In this document: piece after piece, positions 1-5,107 of the stretch
Position numbering within the stretch: the stretch's first letter is position 1
Layout of the letters: each line of letters begins with the position of its first letter
Assembly (NCBI GenBank): GCA_947523045.1
Contig: CANNUR010000159.1
Coordinates: forward strand, 1 to 6,984
From: an uncultured Prosthecobacter sp.
GTDB lineage: Bacteria > Verrucomicrobiota > Verrucomicrobiia > Verrucomicrobiales > Verrucomicrobiaceae
Length of the DNA: 6,984 nucleotides
Direction: 5' to 3'
Notes under the pieces: generated by a model
Told to the model about the DNA's origin: nothing
Seen by the model: the letters and a program-made list of their open reading frames with translations, nothing else
Databases searched by the model: none
Position numbers and translations under genes: made by a program

Positions 1-653
1 GTGAGAAAGATGTCCTGGCCGTGGTACTTTTCCAGGCCGGGCACGGCGTAGCTGCCGCGTTTGTCCTTGACCTTGGCTTTCGCCTTGGCCGGGCGGTCGA
101 AGTTCTGCCGGCCGTAATAACTGCCTGGAGCGCCGATGGCGGCACCACCGACATTGACATCAAAGCCGAGCTTGGCCGGGTTGCTGCCCTCGAACTCGCG
201 CGGGCCAAAGTGGCCCTTGCCGACATGGATCGTCCGGTAACTGGCGCCGCGCAGCAGGGCGGGCAGGGTGACATCGCCGGACTTCAGGCCGAGCCAGTTC
301 CACTCGGGCGGACCGAGCGGGCCACCATTGTCCAGGCCCGGGTTGATCCAGTTGGTGGTGCGATGGCGGGCGGCGTTCTGGCCAGTGAGCAGGCTGATGC
401 GGGTGGGCGAGCAGACGCTCATCGCGCAGAACTGATTGAAGCGGATGCCGCGCGCGGCGAGGCGTTCCAGGTTCGGTGTCCGGTAAAACTCGTTGAGCGG
501 GTGCTTCTGCGGCTTGCCCGAGGCGTCGGTCAGGAAGGGCAGGGAGGTGTCCATGACCCCCATGTCATCGACCAGCATGACGACCAGGTTCGGCGGTGCG
601 GCGGTCAGGACGGAAGCGAGGGCGAGCAGGACGGGGAACAGCAGGCGTTTCAT
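1..653 (-). CDS. Secreted Cys-type sulfatase (arylsulfatase A-like), 3' end cut off by the window edge
   Basis: The N-terminal 217 codons of a sulfatase, open to the left edge without a stop. Sulfatases of this family hydrolyse sulfate esters with a formylglycine made from a Cys or Ser. Residues 1-19 (MKRLLFPVLLALASVLTAA) form a signal peptide: two basic residues, a hydrophobic core, and likely cleavage near the LTA-AP junction. NLVVMLVDDMG follows, with the metal-binding Asp pair at 29-30. The signature SVCSPTRISLLTG places the catalytic Cys at 81, and GKGHFG (145-150) supplies the conserved Lys146 and His148. The ATG at 653 is chosen because it sits directly before the signal peptide; no Shine-Dalgarno site is visible upstream. 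It lies 96 bases behind another sulfatase on the same strand and is probably co-transcribed with it. The substrate cannot be read from the sequence; sulfated polysaccharide is a guess from such genes in PVC bacteria. The second Asp-Asn metal site and C-terminal domain lie outside the window. Confidence 0.93.
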   Translation of the reverse strand, partial: MKRLLFPVLLALASVLTAAPPNLVVMLVDDMGVMDTSLPFLTDASGKPQKHPLNEFYRTPNLERLAARGIRFNQFCAMSVCSPTRISLLTGQNAARHRTTNWINPGLDNGGPLGPPEWNWLGLKSGDVTLPALLRGASYRTIHVGKGHFGPREFEGSNPAKLGFDVNVGGAAIGAPGSYYGRQNFDRPAKAKAKVKDKRGSYAVPGLEKYHGQDIFL

Positions 654-749
654 GGTCGAGCCACGGAAACGCCAGCGCGTTCGCGGTCTTGCCGCGGATG
701 CGGGCTTCACGGACGGCGCAGGATGCCGATGGCCAAGACGAGCCGGGGA
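654..749 (-). other. Short gap between the two sulfatase genes with two small abutting hairpins
   Basis: This 96-base gap contains no gene that I can support. Two short inverted repeats lie next to each other: 668-672 pairs with 677-681 (5 bp, 4-base loop), and 682-686 pairs with 692-696 (5 bp, 5-base loop). Neither is followed by a T-run on the minus strand, so they are not intrinsic terminators, which favours read-through from the upstream sulfatase gene. They end about 15 bases before the start codon at 653, where they could affect translation or mRNA stability. In DNA this GC-rich they could equally be chance. No recognisable promoter was found in the gap. Confidence 0.3.
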
Positions 750-2075
750 TCACTTCTTTTTCTTCTTCTTGCCCGCCGGGGCCCTGCCTTGCATCTCCGC
801 CTCGAACTGGCGGTCGAGGGCGGCGGGGCGGGCGTTGCTGAAGCGATCGAGGGCGGCCTGCAGTTTGGCCTTGGCGGCGGCTTGCTCGGCGGTGAGGGGT
901 GCGGCGAGCGGGGCTTGTTCCTCGAAAGGATCGGCGCGCAGGTCGAAGAGGCGGCCGTCGCGGTAGAGCTTGAAGTCGTGGTCGAAGGCGCATTCGCGCA
1001 CGGTGAGATCCAGGCGCTGGCGCGGCGAATACCAGGTGTAGAGCCAGTCGCGCGGCGTGCCCGCCTCGCCGCGCAACTGTGGCAGGAAGCTGATGCCGTC
1101 GCTGTTCTCCGGTACCGGCACGCCGGCGGCGGCGCAGAGGGTGCGCAGGAAGTCGGTGCTGCTGATGAGGTCGCGGCAGACGCGGCCCTGGCGGATGACG
1201 CCGGGCCAGCTGGCGATGAGTGGCACGTGGGTGCCGCGGCGGGTGGTGGTGCCCTTGCCGCCGCGGTAGTCGGCGCCGCGGAAGCGGCTGGTGACACTGC
1301 TGTGGGTGCCGTTGTCGCCGAGGAAGAGCAGCAGGGTGTCGTCGCGGATGCCGAGTTCACCGAGCTTCGCGTCGAGCCGGCCGATCAGCTTGTCCATGAA
1401 GGCGGTCATGTCGGCGAAGTGTCGGACGTCGCGGTGCACCCGTTCGCCGACTGCCCCGGCATCCCAGTCCGGACTGTCCGGGGTGGGCTGGAAGGGATCG
1501 TGGGTGAGGATCATCGGGTAGTAGAGAAAGAAGGGCTGATCCTTGTGGCGGGTGATGAAGTCGAGGGCCCAGTCGTTCACCAGCTGCGGACCGTACTCGC
1601 CGTTGGCGAAGTCTTTCTCGACGCCGTTGTACTCGAGGCCGGGGTTGGCGTAGCGCGGCGGCCGGCGGGTGTGCTGCCAGAGGCAGGCTTCGGCGAAGCC
1701 GAAGTGCTGCGGCGCGTCCTTTTCCGCGCCGAGCTGCCACTTGCCGCAGATGCCGGTGGCGTAGCCGGCCCGTTGCAGCAGCTGGCCGAAGGTGGTTTCG
1801 CTGCGCGGCAGGGTGCCGAAGTTGAGGTAATTGCGGACATTGGAGCGTCCGGTCATCAACTGCACGCGGGTGGGCGTGCAGAGCGGCTGAACGTGGCAGT
1901 GCTCAAAGCGCAGGCCGCCGGCGGCGAGGCGGTCGAGGTGCGGGGTCGCGTAGGATTCGCCGCCGTTGGCGCACACGCACTCATAGCCGAAGTCATCGGC
2001 CATGATGAGGATGAGGTTGGGCGGTCGCGCCTCGGCGGTGGCAGCGAGAAGGGCGGCGAGGAAGAAGCGGCGCAT
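750..2075 (-). CDS. Secreted Cys-type sulfatase (arylsulfatase A-like) with GKWQLG variant and polylysine tail
   Basis: A complete 441-residue sulfatase. Residues 1-16 ([16 protein letters not shown]) form a signal peptide with probable cleavage after AEA, so it should act in the periplasm or outside. [11 protein letters not shown] carries the metal-binding Asp pair 27-28. [13 protein letters not shown] gives the catalytic Cys66, which must become formylglycine. The usual GKWHLG appears as GKWQLG (111-116): Lys112 is kept and the His is replaced by Gln. THDPF (His192), FLGDNGTH (Asp254, Asn255) and [14 protein letters not shown] (Lys274) complete the active site. The length is in the normal range for a single-domain sulfatase, and the C-terminal domain closes with [10 protein letters not shown] and [11 protein letters not shown], typical of this fold. 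The protein ends in a run of six lysines. The ATG at 2075 is fixed by the signal peptide; a GGAG lies only two bases upstream, too close for a normal ribosome-binding site. The gene follows the rpmF terminator, so it needs its own promoter. Substrate unknown. Confidence 0.95.
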   Translation of the reverse strand: MRRFFLAALLAATAEARPPNLILIMADDFGYECVCANGGESYATPHLDRLAAGGLRFEHCHVQPLCTPTRVQLMTGRSNVRNYLNFGTLPRSETTFGQLLQRAGYATGICGKWQLGAEKDAPQHFGFAEACLWQHTRRPPRYANPGLEYNGVEKDFANGEYGPQLVNDWALDFITRHKDQPFFLYYPMILTHDPFQPTPDSPDWDAGAVGERVHRDVRHFADMTAFMDKLIGRLDAKLGELGIRDDTLLLFLGDNGTHSSVTSRFRGADYRGGKGTTTRRGTHVPLIASWPGVIRQGRVCRDLISSTDFLRTLCAAAGVPVPENSDGISFLPQLRGEAGTPRDWLYTWYSPRQRLDLTVRECAFDHDFKLYRDGRLFDLRADPFEEQAPLAAPLTAEQAAAKAKLQAALDRFSNARPAALDRQFEAEMQGRAPAGKKKKKK

Positions 2076-2139
2076 GGCTCCATCTCAACGTCGGGCCAGC
2101 GTCACTTTGTCAGTGTTTCCGGCGGTTCACCGGCAACAG
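2076..2139 (-). promoter_or_regulatory. Presumed promoter region of the sulfatase pair (no clear boxes)
   Basis: These 64 bases lie between the rpmF terminator and the start codon at 2075, so a promoter for the two sulfatase genes is expected here by position. Read on the minus strand, CTGACA is followed 17 bases later by CGTTGA, a poor sigma70-type match. A short inverted repeat, CGGT-GA-ACCG, lies nearer the terminator. Neither is convincing; the call rests on location alone. The region is less GC-rich than the flanking coding DNA. Confidence 0.25.
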
Positions 2140-2170
2140 AAAAACCCCGCCCGGCGCGCCGGACGGGGTT
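2140..2170 (-). terminator. Rho-independent terminator after rpmF
   Basis: On the minus strand this reads AACCCCGTCCGG, loop CGCG, CCGGGCGGGGTT, then more T. The core stem pairs 2159-2168 with 2145-2154: ten base pairs, one of them a G-T wobble, around the 4-base loop 2155-2158. Two further A-T pairs can form at the base, with 2169-2170 against 2143-2144. The T-run on the minus strand is 2144-2140. On the plus strand only two T follow the stem, so the element is directional. It lies 16 bases past the rpmF stop codon and marks the end of the housekeeping operon. Confidence 0.9.
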
Positions 2171-2186
2171 CTGGAAAAACGACGGC

Positions 2187-2372
2187 TTATTCGCCGGCGG
2201 TGATGTTCAGCACCTGGCGGCCGCGGTAGTAGCCGCAGGAGGGGCAGGCAACGTGGCCCGGAACGGTGGTGCCGCATTCTGGGCAGGTCTTCAGAACGGG
2301 GGCGCGCCAGCGGTTGGCGCCCTGACGGAGGCGTTGGCGGCTCTTGGATTGTCTGCGTTTCGGGTTGGCCAT
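2187..2372 (-). CDS. rpmF: 50S ribosomal protein L32
   Basis: A 61-residue basic protein matching bacterial L32, a component of the large ribosomal subunit. It begins MANPKRRQSKSRQR, the hallmark N-terminus (often MAVPKRRTSKSR), then has GANRW and a zinc ribbon with Cys30, Cys33, Cys43 and Cys46 (CPECG and CPSCGYYRGR). All four Cys are present, so this is the zinc-binding (C+) form. The length is typical. It starts 15 bases after the stop of the DUF177 gene, the classic yceD-rpmF arrangement, and is followed by a strong terminator. The 15-base spacer is pyrimidine-rich (CCTCCCCTTCCCGCC) and contains no Shine-Dalgarno site, odd for a gene that must be highly translated. In many bacteria plsX comes next; here it does not. 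Confidence 0.98.
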   Translation of the reverse strand: MANPKRRQSKSRQRLRQGANRWRAPVLKTCPECGTTVPGHVACPSCGYYRGRQVLNITAGE

Positions 2373-2387
2373 GGCGGGAAGGGGAGG

Positions 2388-2858
2388 TTATTTCAATTGA
2401 TCGAGGGCATTCCAAATTCCGCGCTCCGCGCCCGGCAGCCCCGTCTCGTCCGCAGGCGGAGTCGAGTCAAAGCGGCCTTCGGCAGGACAGTCGCGCGGTT
2501 CAACGTTGCCATCTTCACAGCGCGGAAAGTTCGGAAGGGCTAACAGAATGTCCTCACGCAGGGTTTCTGTCAAGTCGATCGTTGCTTCGTTTTCCAGGGG
2601 CAGTTCGGCCCGGTAGGAATCCAGGCCGACCCGGTAGGGGAAGCGCGCCAGGCAGCGGCCGCACTGCAGGTCGAAGGTGGTCTCCAGCCGGCCTTCCGCG
2701 TGCAGGCTGTCGCCTTCGCGGACGACCTGCAGTTCATAGTCGAGCGGCCCGGCGACCGTGTCCTCGGTGTTGAGCTGGAAGAACTCGGCCGGCTGCTGGC
2801 CGTGCAGGGTTTTGCCCTCGGCGGACAGCTGGTGAAGATCGATGAGGAAGGGGTTCAT
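2388..2858 (-). CDS. DUF177/YceD-family protein (large-subunit RNA accumulation factor type)
   Basis: A 156-residue protein of the DUF177 (YceD) family. Family members accompany rpmF; in E. coli and plants they have been linked to accumulation of 23S rRNA, so a role in large-subunit biogenesis is inferred from family. Visible hallmarks are the CxxC of LQCGRCL (Cys66, Cys69) after a beta-rich N-terminal half, the acidic [20 protein letters not shown] segment (95-114) with another Cys at 114, Cys124, and the closing W-NALDQLK. The Cys set suggests metal binding but is not proof. The start ATG at 2858 overlaps the coaD stop as ATGA, implying translational coupling. The gene is followed 15 bases later by rpmF. 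There is no Shine-Dalgarno site before the start; ribosomes finishing coaD may re-initiate here. The C-terminal stretch 115-145 looks low in structure. Confidence 0.92.
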   Translation of the reverse strand: MNPFLIDLHQLSAEGKTLHGQQPAEFFQLNTEDTVAGPLDYELQVVREGDSLHAEGRLETTFDLQCGRCLARFPYRVGLDSYRAELPLENEATIDLTETLREDILLALPNFPRCEDGNVEPRDCPAEGRFDSTPPADETGLPGAERGIWNALDQLK

Positions 2859-3337
2859 GGCTGGGCGAGCTTGGTTTTCAGGGCGGCGACGACGTGTGGC
2901 GGCACGAACTGGTTCACGTTGCCGCCGAGGCGGGCGATTTCCTTGACGAGCCGGCTGCTGATGTAGGTCAGCTCCTCGCGCGGCATGAGGAAGAGGGTTT
3001 CGAGGTTGGGCTCGAGCTTGCGGTTCATCAGGGCGAGCTGGAATTCGAACTCGAAGTCGCTGACGGCGCGCAGGCCGCGCACCAGGGCGATGGCGCCCTG
3101 CTGGCGGGCGAAATCGACGAGCAGGCCATGGAAGGGCAGGACCCGCAGGTTGGGGATGTGGTCGGTGGCGTCGGTGAGCAGGGCGACCCGTTCCTCAAGG
3201 CTGAACAGGCTCTGCTTGGCGTTGTCCTGGGCGACCGCGACGATGAGTTCGTCGAAGAGGCCGGCGGCGCGCTGCAGCACGTCGAGATGCCCGTTGGTGA
3301 TCGGGTCGAAACTGCCTGGATAGATGGCGCGGCGCAT
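2855..3337 (-). CDS. coaD: Phosphopantetheine adenylyltransferase
   Basis: A 160-residue CoaD, matching the family's usual length of about 160. It catalyses the penultimate step of coenzyme A synthesis: 4'-phosphopantetheine + ATP to dephospho-CoA + pyrophosphate, in the cytosol. The nucleotidyltransferase motif is [14 protein letters not shown] (6-19), with the TxGH-type Thr14/His17 site. Further landmarks are [20 protein letters not shown] (86-105), which includes the RGLR loop; [21 protein letters not shown] (115-135), which includes the ATP-binding ISS motif; and [12 protein letters not shown] (138-149). The reading frame is open further upstream, but the ATG at 3337 gives the exact family N-terminus ([12 protein letters not shown]), and the upstream residues are proline-rich and unlike coding sequence. 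There is no Shine-Dalgarno site; the leader is CTTCCCTC. The stop overlaps the DUF177 start by four bases. Grouping of coaD with the ribosomal pair is unremarkable in bacteria. Confidence 0.97.
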   Translation of the reverse strand: MRRAIYPGSFDPITNGHLDVLQRAAGLFDELIVAVAQDNAKQSLFSLEERVALLTDATDHIPNLRVLPFHGLLVDFARQQGAIALVRGLRAVSDFEFEFQLALMNRKLEPNLETLFLMPREELTYISSRLVKEIARLGGNVNQFVPPHVVAALKTKLAQP

Positions 3338-3392
3338 GAGGGAAGTGTAGGGCGTCGGAGGGCCGCGGGCAAGGGCGGCGGCCCGGGTGGGG
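3338..3392 (-). other. GC-rich gap before coaD with an inverted repeat
   Basis: These 55 bases form the largest gap inside the presumed operon. GGGCCGC at 3360-3366 is an exact inverted repeat of GCGGCCC at 3378-3384, with an 11-base loop. No T-run follows on the minus strand, so it does not look like an intrinsic terminator. It could be an mRNA processing or stabilising structure, could hide a promoter for coaD, or could be chance in GC-rich DNA. No promoter boxes were recognised. Confidence 0.3.
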
Positions 3393-4088
3393 TCAGGGCG
3401 TGGTGGGCGCGGGGGCGGGAGCGGCGGTCGAGAGCTGCAGGCCGGCGTCGGTGACGCGGGCCTGGCGGATGGCCTTGAGCACGCTGCCGAGCGGTTCGAG
3501 TTTGCGGTAGGGAGCGACCCAGGTCCAGATTTCCAGGCCGACGATGAAACCCTCGGGCACCTCTTTGCCGGGCACGCTGACATCGACGATTTTGGCGTCG
3601 GCCCCCTCGGCATGAACATGGATGAGGAAGCCGGCCTGGCCGTTGAGGTAGCGCTTGCGCCCTTCCCAGAACTTGAGGCGGTTCATCGGCAGCGAGATGC
3701 GGGCGACGAGGCGGCTGTTGGCAGGATCGGCTTTTTCGAAGTGGAGCAGGCCGGCGTAGCTGCCGTAGCCGGTGTCGGGTGCGAGCACGAGCAGGGCGTT
3801 GAGTTCTTCAAGGCTGAGCGTGAGTTCGGCGGTCTGGCCGGCGCGGGCGGCTTCGGCGAAGGCGTTGAGGCGCTGTTCCAGTGCCTGGCGGGCCGGTTCG
3901 GCGAGCTGGGTGCGCGGCAGGGTCTCGGGATCGTCGACCGTCAGGCTGGCGATGACCTTGTCCTGGGTGACGAGGACGTGCCAGCTCCAGGCCAGAATGC
4001 CGCCGAAGGTGAGCACGGCCATGAGCATGATGGCGCAGCCGTAGTAGGGGCTGAACGAGGCGGTGGGGACTTTCTGGACGCGGGCCAT
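3393..4088 (-). CDS. Uncharacterised single-pass membrane protein between mutY and coaD
   Basis: A 231-residue protein that I do not recognise. The N-terminus has two basic residues (Arg3, Lys6), then one hydrophobic segment at about 17-39 ([18 protein letters not shown] and on). This predicts a signal anchor with the rest outside the cytoplasm. Residues 50-85 look helical and charged. [16 protein letters not shown] follows, then a beta-rich domain from about 110 to 205 ([37 protein letters not shown]) ending in a helical [12 protein letters not shown]. The tail is Ala/Pro/Thr-rich. I choose the ATG at 4088, five bases after the mutY stop. A TTG at 4097 that overlaps the mutY stop would add three residues (MTA), but ATG is the commoner start. 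Close packing implies co-expression with mutY; a shared function is not implied. The S-x-E-E-L-N-A-L segment is a useful handle for finding relatives. Confidence 0.85.
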   Translation of the reverse strand: MARVQKVPTASFSPYYGCAIMLMAVLTFGGILAWSWHVLVTQDKVIASLTVDDPETLPRTQLAEPARQALEQRLNAFAEAARAGQTAELTLSLEELNALLVLAPDTGYGSYAGLLHFEKADPANSRLVARISLPMNRLKFWEGRKRYLNGQAGFLIHVHAEGADAKIVDVSVPGKEVPEGFIVGLEIWTWVAPYRKLEPLGSVLKAIRQARVTDAGLQLSTAAPAPAPTTP

Positions 4089-4093
4089 GGCAG

Positions 4094-5101
4094 TCAATGG
4101 AGCCGGAAGGTGTCGTCGGCAAGGAGTGTGTCGAGGGCGCGACGGTAGGGGCTGGGCATGGGGGTGGCGGCGAGCTCACCGCGCGGCACGAAGCGTTGAT
4201 GCTCGCCCAGGACCGGTTCGGGCGGGGCGGCATGGACCCAGAGGCTGACCTTGTAGCGGGTGATGCCATAGGTCGACTTGAGCAGCACAGGCGGCGGAGC
4301 CTCGTGCAGGTCGGGGGGCAGGGCCGGCAGCTTCCACAGGCCGGTGCGGCGGGCGCCGCGCTCCTGTTCGAGCAGGACGGCGTCGCCCTGCGCCAGGTAA
4401 AAGACGCGTTCGGTGATGGCGGTGATCTGCGGGCGCGGCTTCTTCACCGGCAGCTCGGCGGGAGCCTCGGCGCGGCAGTGGCGTTTCGCCGGGCACTGCA
4501 GGCAGAGGGGCCGGCCGGGTCGGCAGAGGCTCTGGCCCAGTTCCATCAGGGCGGAGTTGAGGACGCGTGGCGATTCGGCGGCACGCACCAGTTCCTCCGC
4601 GCGTTGCCAGAGGCGCTGCTGGCCGGCGGTCGAGTCGATCGGCTGATGATTGTCATCGAGGCGGGCGAGCACGCGGGCGACGTTGCCATCGACGAGTGGT
4701 GCGGGCAGGTTGAAGGCGAAGCTGGCGACGGCGCCGGCGGTGTAGGGGCCGATGCCGGGCAGGGCGCGAATGGCCTCGGGATCGCGCGGGAAAACGCCGT
4801 CGTGACGGTCGAGCACGGCGCGGGCGAGTGCCTGCAGGTTGCGGGCGCGGCGGTAGTAGCCGAGTCCCTCCCAGGCCTGCAGCACAGCGTGCTCGGGGGC
4901 GGCGGCGAGGTGGCTGAAATCGGGGAAGCGCTCCAGCCAGCGTTCGTAGTAGCCGCGGTCGAGCACCGTGGCGATCTGGGTCTGCTGGAGCATGACCTCG
5001 GAGACGAGGATCGCGTAGGGATCGGTGGTGCGGCGCCAGGGCAGGTCGCGGCCGTGGCGGTGGAACCAGCGTTCGAGGTCGCGGGCGAGTTCGGCGGCCA
5101 C
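4094..5101 (-). CDS. mutY: A/G-specific adenine DNA glycosylase
   Basis: A 335-residue MutY, close to the usual 350. It removes adenine mispaired with 8-oxoguanine (or G), protecting against G:C to T:A mutation. The N-terminal HhH-GPD catalytic domain has RDLPWR (18-23), SEVMLQQTQ (34-42) with catalytic Glu35, the helix-hairpin-helix LPGIGPYTAGA (114-124), and VDGNVARVLARL with catalytic Asp138. The 4Fe-4S cluster loop is intact: Cys193, Cys200, Cys203, Cys209 (C-x6-C-x2-C-x5-C). A NUDIX-like C-terminal domain (about 225-335) has TGLWKLPALPP and MPSPYRRAL. Where many MutY proteins carry an F-S/T-H lesion-recognition loop, this one reads I280-T281-R282. The start is GTG at 5101; the same frame has a stop (of the upstream gene) just two codons earlier, so the start cannot lie further upstream, and the RDLPWR spacing fits. 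There is no Shine-Dalgarno site; the six bases between the genes are all C. Confidence 0.97.
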   Translation of the reverse strand: MAAELARDLERWFHRHGRDLPWRRTTDPYAILVSEVMLQQTQIATVLDRGYYERWLERFPDFSHLAAAPEHAVLQAWEGLGYYRRARNLQALARAVLDRHDGVFPRDPEAIRALPGIGPYTAGAVASFAFNLPAPLVDGNVARVLARLDDNHQPIDSTAGQQRLWQRAEELVRAAESPRVLNSALMELGQSLCRPGRPLCLQCPAKRHCRAEAPAELPVKKPRPQITAITERVFYLAQGDAVLLEQERGARRTGLWKLPALPPDLHEAPPPVLLKSTYGITRYKVSLWVHAAPPEPVLGEHQRFVPRGELAATPMPSPYRRALDTLLADDTFRLH

Positions 5102-5107
5102 GGGGGG

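Noticed and set aside
707..1740. Several overlapping minus-strand frames rich in Pro, Arg, Ser and Ala inside the second sulfatase
   Set aside because: They are out-of-frame shadows of the 750-2075 sulfatase, which contains all active-site motifs without a frameshift.
1856..2083. A minus-strand frame starting at an ATG just upstream of the sulfatase start at 2075
   Set aside because: It begins eight bases before the sulfatase ATG in another frame and gives a Pro/Ser/Arg-rich product without features; it is a frame-shadow of the sulfatase.
21..2543. An 840-codon open reading frame on the plus strand
   Set aside because: It runs antisense across both sulfatases, the terminator, rpmF and part of the DUF177 gene, all of which have clear motifs. 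Its product is Gly/Ala/Val/Glu-rich with no recognisable domain. Long antisense frames are expected in GC-rich coding DNA with strong codon bias.
3360..3384. The inverted repeat before coaD as a terminator
   Set aside because: The 7-bp GC stem has an 11-base loop and no T-run after it on the minus strand, so intrinsic termination is unlikely.
3338..3619. An N-terminal extension of CoaD to position 3619
   Set aside because: The frame is open, but the extra 94 residues are Pro/Ser/Ala-rich and overlap the membrane protein gene. The ATG at 3337 gives the exact CoaD N-terminus and family length.
3387..4148. A 253-codon plus-strand frame opposite the membrane protein gene
   Set aside because: The minus-strand frame has a plausible membrane anchor, varied composition and operon-like spacing. 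The plus-strand product is Gly/Ala/Glu-rich and would run convergently into the operon.
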